From NCBI GenBank assembly GCA_018969565.1, contig JAGWYC010000050.1:1-10394 (forward strand): a DNA stretch of 10,394 nucleotides, in the 5' to 3' direction. Numbering within the stretch: the stretch's first letter is position 1; the number at the start of each line of letters is the position of its first letter. Below are positions 1 to 6,573 of the stretch, piece by piece. The position numbers were made by a program, and so were the translations under genes. This stretch comes from Bacteroidota bacterium (GTDB lineage Bacteria; Bacteroidota; Bacteroidia; NS11-12g; UBA955). Below the pieces are notes generated by a model that made no database searches, was not told the origin of the DNA, and saw only the letters and a program-made list of their open reading frames with translations.

Positions 1-253
1 TATTATCAACATACGCAATAAAAAGTGGGAAAATGATTTCAGTCCGCTGGATTCCTGGCTCACTCCGGAATATTCAAAGGCTTATGTGCGGCATCTGTTT
101 GTTTCCGGCGAAATGCTGGGGCCCATTGTGGCCAGCCTGCAAAATCTGAGGCTATACCTCTGGCTGATGCGTCAGGCACGTGCGCAGATTCTGGGCGGTA
201 CGTTCCCTGCCTGGAAAAACCAGATGGTGCCACACCTGATGCAAAAGCTATGA
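1..253 (+). CDS. tgt: Queuine tRNA-ribosyltransferase, C-terminal end (partial)
   Basis: This is the last 83 codons of a gene that begins before the window; the reading frame starts at base 2 and the TGA is at 251-253. The translation carries the end of bacterial Tgt: a segment reading NIRNKKW, then the DSWLTPEYSKAYVRHLF stretch, then an LRLYLWLMRQAR helix typical of the family. Tgt exchanges guanine for the queuine precursor preQ1 at position 34 of GUN-anticodon tRNAs in the cytoplasm. The catalytic aspartates and zinc-binding cysteines lie mostly upstream and cannot be checked here. The stop codon overlaps the next start as ATGA, so translation of the permease is probably coupled. The tgt-permease order is, to my knowledge, common in Bacteroidota. 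Recognition is by remembered family sequence and is firm. Confidence 0.9.
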   Translation, partial: IINIRNKKWENDFSPLDSWLTPEYSKAYVRHLFVSGEMLGPIVASLQNLRLYLWLMRQARAQILGGTFPAWKNQMVPHLMQKL

Positions 254-1344
254 AACTTCGGCTGTTGAAGAAGCTAGACCTGTATATCATCCGGAAGTTT
301 CTGGCCACCTTCATCGTAACCCTGTTTTTGTTTGTGGTCATCATCATGCTGTTCGATATTGGCGAAAAGCTGGATGATTTTCTGGAGAAAAACGCCCCGG
401 TTCGGGCCATCATTTACGATTACTACCTCAATTACATTCCGTATTTCCTCAATACGTTTTCGCCGGTATTCATCTTTGTGGCGGTAATTTATTTCACCAG
501 CAGGCTGGCCATGCGCAGCGAGTTCATTTCTATGCTGGCAGCGGGAATCAGTTTCCGGAGGATTTTATTTCCATATATGATAGCAGCAGCGATGCTGGCC
601 TTCATGAGTTATTACCTGAATGCCTGGGTGATTCCCAGGGCTGACAAGAAGCGGGTGGCCTTCGAAAACCGCTACACCCGCGGGTACTGGAGCAATTTCA
701 AGGGAACCATTTACCGTCAATTAAAACCGGGACTGCTGCTGTACATGGAGTATTTCAACAACAACGACAGCACCGGAGGCGGTGTATCGCTGGAGCAGTT
801 TGAAGGCATTAACCTGAAGAGTATCACCTTTGCCCAGAACATCCGTTTCAATAAGCTGAAAGGGAAGTGGACCCTGGACCGCATTAAGGTTCGCGAATTC
901 AAGCCCGACGGCAGTCAGACCATACGCATTATACCTACGATGGATACCGCGTTGGTGTTTAACCCCAAAGATTTTTTCTTCAGACCTGAAGATGTTCAGT
1001 CGCTGGATATGCGAGAGTTACGCAATTTCATTTCAGCAGAGCGCACACGGGGAGCAGAAGGCATCGCCTTTTTCGAAACGGAGCTGTATCGCCGTTACGC
1101 CACGCCCTTTTCAACGTTTATTCTGGCTTTTATCGGGGTTTGTGTGGCCGGAAGGCGCGTACGCGGCGGATTAGGGCTGCATCTGGCCATTGGCATCTTT
1201 GTGCTGATTTTTTACCTATTCCTCAGCAAATACTTCATTTCCATGGGCGCCACCAACCTGATGCACCCATTGTTGGCCGTTTGGATGCCCAACCTGGTGT
1301 TCCTGCTCATCGGACTGGTGTTTTACCGCTTCGCGCAGAAGTAA
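250..1344 (+). CDS. LptF/LptG (YjgP/YjgQ) family permease
   Basis: A 364-residue inner-membrane protein of the YjgP/YjgQ family. In the known system LptF and LptG form the membrane part of the LptB2FG ABC transporter that pulls lipopolysaccharide from the inner membrane to the LptC-LptA bridge. Three hydrophobic segments lie at about residues 15-35, 66-84 and 103-124. A soluble region of about 150 residues (roughly 130-280), matching the periplasmic beta-jellyroll, follows. Three more hydrophobic segments lie at about 285-301, 308-326 and 342-360. The stretch ELYRRYATPFSTFILAFIGV before the fourth helix and the RRVRGG turn are family hallmarks. Length is normal. The start overlaps the tgt stop by 4 bp. 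Whether this copy acts as LptF or LptG cannot be told from the window, and no second copy or lptB is present. Confidence 0.9.
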   Translation: MKLRLLKKLDLYIIRKFLATFIVTLFLFVVIIMLFDIGEKLDDFLEKNAPVRAIIYDYYLNYIPYFLNTFSPVFIFVAVIYFTSRLAMRSEFISMLAAGISFRRILFPYMIAAAMLAFMSYYLNAWVIPRADKKRVAFENRYTRGYWSNFKGTIYRQLKPGLLLYMEYFNNNDSTGGGVSLEQFEGINLKSITFAQNIRFNKLKGKWTLDRIKVREFKPDGSQTIRIIPTMDTALVFNPKDFFFRPEDVQSLDMRELRNFISAERTRGAEGIAFFETELYRRYATPFSTFILAFIGVCVAGRRVRGGLGLHLAIGIFVLIFYLFLSKYFISMGATNLMHPLLAVWMPNLVFLLIGLVFYRFAQK

Positions 1345-1378
1345 CATCCCTGTCATCAGGAGTTTGAAACCCTTGTCA

Positions 1379-1397
1379 TCCCGAGCTTGTCGAGGGA
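1379..1397. repeat. REP-like hairpin, GAGCTTGTCGA core
   Basis: Arms TCCC (1379-1382) and GGGA (1394-1397) flank GAG, a five-base loop CTTGT, then CGA. When folded, GA faces GA as a tandem G-A mismatch just inside the stem. The core GAGCTTGTCGA, within a TCATCC...GGGA context, resembles short intergenic palindromes that I recall as abundant in many Bacteroidota genomes. It shares its layout with the elements at 1432-1503 and 4413-4436. Confidence 0.6.
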
Positions 1398-1431
1398 CAT
1401 CCCCTTGGTTAATAATCGAGGTATTTCCCGG

Positions 1432-1503
1432 TCATTGAGTCCAGTACCGGGAGCAAGGCCTCGCGGTAGCCAGCCGCAGCAACGCGCAGTCGTATCGAAA
1501 TGA
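1432..1503. repeat. REP-like hairpin with expanded interior
   Basis: Arms TCATT (1432-1436) and AATGA (1499-1503) flank GAG (1437-1439) and CGA (1496-1498), the same layout as the short elements. Here the interior is 56 bases rather than 5-6. Near its right end the interior contains CGCAGTCG (1485-1492), almost the loop-plus-CGA of the element at 4413-4436, so this may be a short element enlarged by an insertion or a longer element class. A smaller GCGG/CCGC pairing is possible inside. Confidence 0.45.
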
Positions 1504-1652
1504 GGGACACCACGCTCAAAAGGTATAATGCAAGCTGATTAATTAGCATATTCAAATCGGGTTCAGTTATATCCCATTTTTGATTTCATTTTTTCAATGT
1601 TCGTCCCTGATATGGTTTTTGGCCCCATTGCTCACACCCTCTTGAAGCAGAT

Positions 1653-2750
1653 TTACGATGGCGCCGCGCCCCTCTCAAGAACTCTCGTTTGCTGCTCTTC
1701 AACAGTCAACTTAAAATGCCTGTTCAGATTTCTGACAGGGGTTTCAATAAATCGGTACAGGACTTCACTGCCCAGTATGGTCGCAATCAGATAGATTGAA
1801 AATTCCAAGAATACAGGTAAATCGAGCGCCCGTACAGGCAGTAATACACCCGGTACGAAGTTGTGTATCAAATAAATCCCATAACTTAATTTACCCAGAT
1901 GAACCGGCAATTTATGAGACAGTATTGCACCCGGGCGTCCCCGAATACCCATGACCAGGAATCCGATTACTGAGGCAAAAACAAGCCCTTGCAGGAATCT
2001 TTGAAACACCCAGTTGAAGGTGACCAGGTCAGGCCTGAAGTACCAAACCGCATACAAGGCTGCGTACAGGAACAACGCCAAGAAGCGGATTTGATGATTG
2101 TTAAATACATATTGAAATAAGTCACTTTTGTATTCATACAGGAAAGCCAATGCGCCCCCGATAACGAATAAGTCAATGCATGAAAAGGTATGCGCATATA
2201 CCACGAAGAAATTAGGATTGTTTACCAGCGAGGTGTATCTGAAGTAAACGGAAAGGCTGCATAAAACCAGGAAGAGGTAGGGTAACAAAGACCTTCCTGC
2301 CAGCAATATCAAAAAGGGCCAGGCTAAATAAAAATGTTCTTCCACAGATAGGGACCAGAAATGCGAGAAGGTGCTGGTCCAGTGTTGTACTTTGATGAAG
2401 TAGAAATTCGATGCATAGCCGAAATTCCAAACAGCGGCAGTCCTTATTTCTCCGCTGTTTATGCTTGTGGCCAGAATGAGTATGAAATAATATAATGGGA
2501 AAATCCTTAGAACACGTCTTATATAAAAAACAAAGATGGCTTTGCTAAAAGTCGTTTGCCGGGCCTCTATGAATTTCTTGTATTGGTATAGCTGAAGGGA
2601 AATCAGAAAGCCACTGATGACAAAGAAAATCTCAACTCCAATGGCGCCCAACCTTAATTTCTCTACGATTGGAAATCCACTTAGCCAGTGCGAAAAAAGT
2701 ACGAGCAGCACTGCAAAAAACCGAAGGCTGTCAAGTTGTTTGAAGTACAT
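1653..2750 (-). CDS. Acyltransferase 3 family (OafA/YrhL-like) membrane protein
   Basis: A 365-residue polytopic inner-membrane protein of the acyltransferase-3 family, whose members move acetyl or other acyl groups onto extracytoplasmic sugars such as O-antigen, exopolysaccharide or peptidoglycan. Family marks run in order: LDSLRFFAVLLVLFSHW at 6-22 with the conserved Arg10 and His21, GVEIFFVISGFLIS at 38-51, YIRRVLRIFPLYY at 76-88, WSLSVEEHFYLAWP at 132-145, LGKLSYGIYLIH at 285-296 and FIETPVR at 334-340. About ten hydrophobic segments are seen. There is no fused SGNH domain. The gene stands alone, with no sugar-synthesis or glycosyltransferase neighbours, so its acceptor cannot be inferred. 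It is noticeably AT-richer than the genes around it, which may mean transfer or weaker selection. The ATG at 2748-2750 gives the canonical N-terminus. Confidence 0.9.
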   Translation of the reverse strand: MYFKQLDSLRFFAVLLVLFSHWLSGFPIVEKLRLGAIGVEIFFVISGFLISLQLYQYKKFIEARQTTFSKAIFVFYIRRVLRIFPLYYFILILATSINSGEIRTAAVWNFGYASNFYFIKVQHWTSTFSHFWSLSVEEHFYLAWPFLILLAGRSLLPYLFLVLCSLSVYFRYTSLVNNPNFFVVYAHTFSCIDLFVIGGALAFLYEYKSDLFQYVFNNHQIRFLALFLYAALYAVWYFRPDLVTFNWVFQRFLQGLVFASVIGFLVMGIRGRPGAILSHKLPVHLGKLSYGIYLIHNFVPGVLLPVRALDLPVFLEFSIYLIATILGSEVLYRFIETPVRNLNRHFKLTVEEQQTRVLERGAAPS

Positions 2751-2834
2751 GAAGTAGTTTCAGCTATGTAAAAAAGAAGTGGTGGTCCCGGAAGGAATAT
2801 AAGTTCTAAGGAAAGTAATGCTGTTCTTAAAGCG

Positions 2835-2863
2835 TAAAAGTAACGTTGAGTCTGAGGTTACAA
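2835..2863 (-). promoter_or_regulatory. Possible Bacteroidota-type promoter for the acyltransferase gene
   Basis: Read on the minus strand, a TTG (2863-2861) is followed after 18 bases by TACTTTTA (2842-2835). That matches the Bacteroidota -7 consensus TAnnTTTG except at the last base. It would start transcription about 80 bases before the ATG. One mismatch and AT-rich surroundings make this weak. Confidence 0.25.
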
Positions 2864-2890
2864 CGACACTATCGTCAAATCCTGAACCAC

Positions 2891-2917
2891 AGGGAATCCA
2901 AATTACAGTAATTCCCT
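2891..2917 (-). terminator. Inverted repeat after the barrel gene, possible terminator
   Basis: AGGGAAT (2891-2897) and ATTCCCT (2911-2917) form a perfect 7-bp stem with a 13-base loop. It begins 3 bases past the stop of the DUF5777-type gene in its direction of transcription. No T-run follows on the minus strand, so classical intrinsic termination is doubtful. It may stabilise the 3' end instead. Confidence 0.3.
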
Positions 2918-2919
2918 CC

Positions 2920-3807
2920 TCAATAAATATTAAACACCCTGGTAATATTAAACCCGGGGCGGATATCACCGCGGAACATATTCCCGCTGGTTTCAGTCAG
3001 GAAACTTTTATCGGTCATACCCACACTGTTGGTTACATGGATTTGAAACACGTGTCCTCCGGTTTCTATGTCCAGCCCGATGGAAAGGGGATTGCTGTTC
3101 CCGGGGGGTAATTGCGAAGACGGGAAATACACGTATTCCGCATTGATGCTGGTGCGTGGTGTTAATTTTTGCCGGAAGCCCACGCCGAGTCCCGTGAGGG
3201 TGGTAGCACCACCTTCAAAGCTTCGTCCGTGCTGCACCCAGGTAGGCATGATTTGCAGGCTGAAGGCATCGGAAAACTTGCGGCCCAGGATGATTTGGCC
3301 CACATAGGAAATGCGTTCCTGCGGACTCACGGTCAGTCCGGGGAACTGGTCGCCACGGCGGGCCGCCGACACAAATACGAGGGCACTGATGGGCTTTTTG
3401 TTGTCGGTAGTCTGTGCCATGAACTTCCACTTAGCGTAGGCGTCGATGGTCTTTCCCACGGAACTGCGTCCGAAGCCAATCATGGTGCCGTGGCCGGTAC
3501 CGACTTCCGCGCCGATGCGAACCGTGGCAGCATCCAGCCCCCAGAAATTATAGGCTCCGGAGTTGAAGGTGCCAAAACGGTGCTGTATCTTAATATCCAT
3601 GGTTCCGGCATCCGTAATTTCCAGGCTTTGGCAGTTGATGATGCGTGTGGACTTAAAGCTGGCGCTGACCGGAACCCCGGGGGCGGGACCTTCGGCAGAA
3701 TCCAGCAGGCTAAGCAGGTCGTCCTGAGCACTTAAAGACAGTGTACAAAAGAAAAAGGCAAGTGCTGCTGCACCTGCCTTTTTTATCATTGCCTTGATTC
3801 GGTTCAT
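2920..3807 (-). CDS. DUF5777-type outer-membrane beta-barrel protein
   Basis: A 295-residue exported protein. An N-terminal signal peptide is clear: basic start MNRIKAMIKK, a hydrophobic core at 11-25, and cleavage probably after SLSA (residue 27). The rest is alternating beta-strand sequence, with IQHRFGTF (74-81), GLDAATVRIGAEVG (90-103), GFGRSS (111-116), KTIDAYAKWKFM (119-130) and GGHVFQIHVTNS (250-261). These I recognise as marks of the Bacteroidota family DUF5777, described as a beta-barrel. The C-terminus ends in an aromatic residue (FNIY), as expected for proteins inserted by the BAM machinery. Its ATG overlaps the stop of the YceI gene as ATGA, so the two are probably co-translated. 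The function of the family is not established to my knowledge; a role shared with the YceI partner is inference from the overlap. Confidence 0.8.
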   Translation of the reverse strand: MNRIKAMIKKAGAAALAFFFCTLSLSAQDDLLSLLDSAEGPAPGVPVSASFKSTRIINCQSLEITDAGTMDIKIQHRFGTFNSGAYNFWGLDAATVRIGAEVGTGHGTMIGFGRSSVGKTIDAYAKWKFMAQTTDNKKPISALVFVSAARRGDQFPGLTVSPQERISYVGQIILGRKFSDAFSLQIMPTWVQHGRSFEGGATTLTGLGVGFRQKLTPRTSINAEYVYFPSSQLPPGNSNPLSIGLDIETGGHVFQIHVTNSVGMTDKSFLTETSGNMFRGDIRPGFNITRVFNIY

Positions 3808-4370
3808 GGTTTAGGATTCAGTGTGCAATCTACTGAAACCTTGATGGCTTTGGCAATCTTCTCCTTTACGGCATCGGGAATTTTTATCTGATAATCCTCA
3901 GGATTCACGTTGAAATTGCTCTTCACAATGATCTGGGTGCCCTTCACTTCAATAGTTCCTTCAGCAGCCAGGTCCTTTGTTACACCGTGCATGGTCATTT
4001 TGCCGTTCACCTTAGCCTTATAGGTACCTGCTGTCCCAAACTTTATTTCTGAAAGGTTGCTGATGGTGCCTTTATAGGAAGCTTTGGGGAACTTGGTGCT
4101 CTCCATATAGTTTTCGTTGAAATGCTCCTGCAACTTGGCCTTGTCGAACTGGAAGGCGTTGATGGCGATGGCGAATTCGATTCCGCCGGTGGTGGTATTC
4201 AGCACGGAAGCAACCTGATTATTGTCGCCTTTGATGTCTTCCAGCGGGGTGCTGCTCAGGAAGCTCACTTGTCCGTTGCGGGTGAAGTAGATATTGCCCG
4301 CAGGAGCTAATGCCATGAGTAAGGCCGCTCCGATGCCGAGGGTTGCGATGTTGAAGAAGGATTTTTTCAT
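3804..4370 (-). CDS. YceI family secreted lipocalin-fold protein
   Basis: A 188-residue protein of the YceI family, eight-stranded lipocalin-like barrels that in structurally studied members bind a polyprenyl lipid in the central cavity. I chose the ATG at 4368-4370 because it gives a clean signal peptide: MKKS, a hydrophobic core, and cleavage near ALAPAG. The upstream in-frame ATG at 4400 adds ten residues that spoil it. Family marks include the early NGQVSFLSSTPLEDIKG segment, FQFDKAKLQEHFNENYM with KFPKASYKG in the middle, and the late GKMTMHGVTKDL strand followed by the conserved amphipathic C-terminal part. It lies downstream of the OB-fold gene and overlaps the barrel gene by 4 bp. A periplasmic site is inferred. 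The ligand is unknown here. Confidence 0.88.
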   Translation of the reverse strand: MKKSFFNIATLGIGAALLMALAPAGNIYFTRNGQVSFLSSTPLEDIKGDNNQVASVLNTTTGGIEFAIAINAFQFDKAKLQEHFNENYMESTKFPKASYKGTISNLSEIKFGTAGTYKAKVNGKMTMHGVTKDLAAEGTIEVKGTQIIVKSNFNVNPEDYQIKIPDAVKEKIAKAIKVSVDCTLNPKP

Positions 4371-4412
4371 ACACAAGAGGAACGGCAAAAAGTTTGCCAA
4401 TATTGAGTGTAC

Positions 4413-4436
4413 CTGGGTGAGCGCAGTCGAACCCAG
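4413..4436. repeat. REP-like hairpin, GAGCGCAGTCGA core
   Basis: Arms CTGGGT (4413-4418) and ACCCAG (4431-4436) pair perfectly and flank GAG, a six-base loop CGCAGT, then CGA, leaving GA opposite GA inside the stem. It lies in the 74-base gap between the OB-fold gene and the YceI gene, inside what looks like one transcription unit. It matches the layout of the hairpins at 1379-1397 and 1432-1503 with a different arm sequence. Confidence 0.6.
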
Positions 4437-4444
4437 CGGGACGA

Positions 4445-4858
4445 CTACCTCACCAGATCACAACGCGACAGTAAAGCATCCATCACATAGCCCGAGCACT
4501 GCCCTTTAACCTTGATGCTGTCGTTTACTTTGAGGTGTTTGATTTTAGATTCTACTTCTTTATCAAAACGACAATTCACCCCGGCCATAGGATTATCCGT
4601 TCCCAAAAGAATATTCGTGCCGGTGCTGTCAGGGCTGATGGATTCTATGGTTCCGGAAACTTCGATAATCTGGTTGAGGAATTTCTTGTTGGCGCTGTCT
4701 TCATTTTGTTCAAATTCCGACAACAATTGAGAAGTCGTCATGCTGAAGGCGGCCTTTCCATGCATCACGCGTTCGGCTTTCTTGAAATACAGGTAGGCTC
4801 CGTATCCGGCTCCGGCCAGGAAGAGCAGCCCGAGGCCAATCAATAGTTTTCGTTTCAC
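4445..4858 (-). CDS. Membrane-anchored OB-fold (tRNA_anti-like) protein
   Basis: A 137-residue protein with one N-terminal hydrophobic helix at about residues 4-25, beginning MKRKLLIGLGLLFLAGAG, and no lipobox cysteine, so it is probably anchored in the inner membrane by an uncleaved helix. The remainder resembles the small OB-fold family called tRNA_anti-like. A helix around SQLLSEFEQNEDSANKKF is followed by strands IIEVSGTIESI and ILLGTD, a cysteine in GVNCRF, and VNDSIKVKGQCSGYVM, with another Cys near the C-terminus (SRCDLV). The start is GTG; I see no better in-frame ATG. Despite the name, binding to tRNA is not implied for exported forms. It is first in a minus-strand cluster with the YceI and barrel genes, 74 bases upstream of YceI. 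The family assignment is moderately sure; the role is unknown. Confidence 0.72.
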   Translation of the reverse strand: MKRKLLIGLGLLFLAGAGYGAYLYFKKAERVMHGKAAFSMTTSQLLSEFEQNEDSANKKFLNQIIEVSGTIESISPDSTGTNILLGTDNPMAGVNCRFDKEVESKIKHLKVNDSIKVKGQCSGYVMDALLSRCDLVR

Positions 4859-4902
4859 GGGTTCTTTATTAAGTCTGCTAAATTCTGAAATTTGTCCGGA
4901 TT

Positions 4903-6573
4903 ATGAAGGAATTATGCTCAAGTTCTGTAATGCGCCGCCGTATCAAGGCGGTCGGTTCATTACTTTACCTGTTGCTGATTGCGGCAGTGGCATCTAGGGC
5001 TCAGGCCACGCTGTACAAAGTAAACGGCGTTTATGGTGGTGGTAACAGTCTGGTTGTTCAGGCGGATACCATTGCTTTTGTAGGAAGATATGCTGAGGCA
5101 AAGAAATTATATCCGCAAGCCCCCATCGAGCAACGTAAAAAAACCTGGATCTATCCCGGGTTTATGGACGCCCATGCGCATTTCTATTATTATGGTCTTG
5201 GTTTGACGGAATGTGACCTGCGGGGAACGGAGAGCTTCCGTGAGGTATGCGACAGGGTGGCCATTTATGCACGACTGAATCCCGAGGGCTGGATTATTGG
5301 CCGCGGCTGGGATCAGAACGACTGGAACATCAAGGAGTTTCCAGACCGCTACTTGCTGGATTCGATGTTCCCGGAGCGGCCGGTGGTGCTGAAACGCGTG
5401 GATGGACACGCCATCCTGATTAACGATGCCGCCCGACGAGCCACTGCCTTTAACCCGGAACTGGCTGTGAACGGTGGAGAAATCATAAAAAAGGATGGCC
5501 GTTATACCGGGGTGCTGATAGACCAGGCCGGTGCTGCGGTTTCTGAGGATATGCCGGCACCTTCCCGGGCGCGCCAGATTCTTGCCTTGGAATTAGCTGC
5601 ATCCAACTGCCTGTATCAAGGTGTTACGGCGGTTTCAGATGCGGGACTGCCTTATGACATCATCTACCTCATTGATTCTTTACAAACTGCCGGCCGTTTG
5701 CCCATCCGAATAGATGCGATGATGGCTCCTGAAGAAGCGAATTTCAGACAATTTCGAATGGGCGGTTTTTCAAGCCCCTGGCTGGCTGCCGGCTCCATGA
5801 AATACTATCTGGATGGCGCGCTGGGCTCCCGCGGTGCCTGCCTGAAGGAAGATTACTGCGACCGCAAGGGCCACCGGGGATTGTTGCTTATTCGTCCGGA
5901 TTCTTTTGAAACTGCCTGCCAACGCGCAGCGGAACTTGGTATTCGAATTTGCGTGCATGCGATTGGTGATTCAGCCAACAAGTTGGCGCTGTACAACATG
6001 ACAAAGTACATGCCTCAGGGGGGGCGTTGGCGGGTAGAGCATGCGCAGGTGGTGGATCCGCATGATATTGTCCTGTTCCGGAATACGGGCATCATTCCGT
6101 CCGTGCAACCCACACATGCCACCAGCGACGCACCCTGGGCCGAATCGCGTCTGTGCAATCACCGGATGAGCGGTGCCTACGCCTATAAAACCTTGCTGAA
6201 TACAGCCGGAACCATAGCGTTAGGCACAGATTTTCCGGTGGAACAGGTGAATCCTTTTGCCACCTACCTTGCCGCGGTGTACCGAAACAGCGCCGACGGC
6301 AGCGTAAAGCACTTCCGCAGCGAAGAAGCCCTAAGCCCGGAAACCTGTATCAAGGGTATGACAGAGTGGGCCTGGAAGGCTTCCGATTTAAAAGCACGCG
6401 GAGGTAAGATTGCACCGGGTTATCAGGCGGATTTGATTTTCCTGAATCGGGACCTGATTCGCCTGAAAGAAAATGAGGTATTGCACACTCAGGTGCTGGA
6501 TGCCATGACCGCAGGAGTCATCAGGACAATACACGTTGAAGAAATCAAAGCTCCAGCAGGGAAGAGCCGCTGA
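4903..6573 (+). CDS. Exported YtcJ-type amidohydrolase
   Basis: A 556-residue metal-dependent hydrolase of the Amidohydro_3 group. The TIM-barrel marks are all present: PGFMDAHAHF with the metal-binding His91 and His93, KYYLDGALGSR with Lys300 as the likely bridging lysine, HAIGD with His352, RVEHAQ with His380, and GTDFPVE with the catalytic Asp443. The C-terminal KIAPGYQADLIFLN closes the composite beta-sandwich. A hydrophobic stretch at about 19-31 ending in SRAQ looks like a signal peptide, suggesting periplasmic action. The second ATG at 4930 gives a more usual signal peptide (MRRRIKAVGS then the core) and may be the real start. Relatives act on amides, formamides or cyclic ureides; the substrate cannot be inferred. 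It is divergent from the OB-fold gene across 44 bases. Its last 29 bases overlap the 3' end of the PdeM gene on the other strand. Confidence 0.88.
   Translation: MKELCSSSVMRRRIKAVGSLLYLLLIAAVASRAQATLYKVNGVYGGGNSLVVQADTIAFVGRYAEAKKLYPQAPIEQRKKTWIYPGFMDAHAHFYYYGLGLTECDLRGTESFREVCDRVAIYARLNPEGWIIGRGWDQNDWNIKEFPDRYLLDSMFPERPVVLKRVDGHAILINDAARRATAFNPELAVNGGEIIKKDGRYTGVLIDQAGAAVSEDMPAPSRARQILALELAASNCLYQGVTAVSDAGLPYDIIYLIDSLQTAGRLPIRIDAMMAPEEANFRQFRMGGFSSPWLAAGSMKYYLDGALGSRGACLKEDYCDRKGHRGLLLIRPDSFETACQRAAELGIRICVHAIGDSANKLALYNMTKYMPQGGRWRVEHAQVVDPHDIVLFRNTGIIPSVQPTHATSDAPWAESRLCNHRMSGAYAYKTLLNTAGTIALGTDFPVEQVNPFATYLAAVYRNSADGSVKHFRSEEALSPETCIKGMTEWAWKASDLKARGGKIAPGYQADLIFLNRDLIRLKENEVLHTQVLDAMTAGVIRTIHVEEIKAPAGKSR

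Larger units (their letters stand above)
1345..1652. other. Gene-free convergent intergenic region
   Basis: About 300 bp separate the plus-strand permease from the minus-strand acyltransferase, tail to tail. No credible gene is seen. The left half holds two REP-like hairpins (1379-1397 and 1432-1503). The second overlaps an alternative perfect 7-bp hairpin with arms TCCCGGT (1426-1432) and ACCGGGA (1446-1452). The right half (about 1515-1652) is AT-rich, with an imperfect palindrome GCTGATTAATTAGC at 1534-1547. I see no hairpin followed by a T-run, so no clear intrinsic terminator for either gene. Confidence 0.6.

Noticed and set aside
60..413. 117-codon minus-strand frame over the tgt-permease junction
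   Set aside because: It lies antisense to two clearly recognised genes and has no recognisable domain.
1534..1547. GCTGATTAATTAGC as a terminator or operator
   Set aside because: The palindrome is imperfect, AT-rich, has no T-run after it and no nearby promoter to regulate.
2760..3111. Short frames on both strands between the acyltransferase and the barrel gene
   Set aside because: Both run into the barrel coding sequence from outside and show no signal peptide, domain or start signal; the gap of 169 bases is better read as regulatory or empty.
3169..3735. 188-codon open frame on the plus strand inside the barrel gene
   Set aside because: It is antisense to a well-supported DUF5777-type gene with signal peptide and overlap to YceI; its translation shows no domain and looks like a mirror of the barrel's codon pattern.
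4887..4894. GAAATTTG as the -7 promoter element of the amidohydrolase
   Set aside because: It misses the conserved T at the first position and has no good TTG at the right distance, so I did not list it, although a start near 4901 would favour the ATG at 4930.
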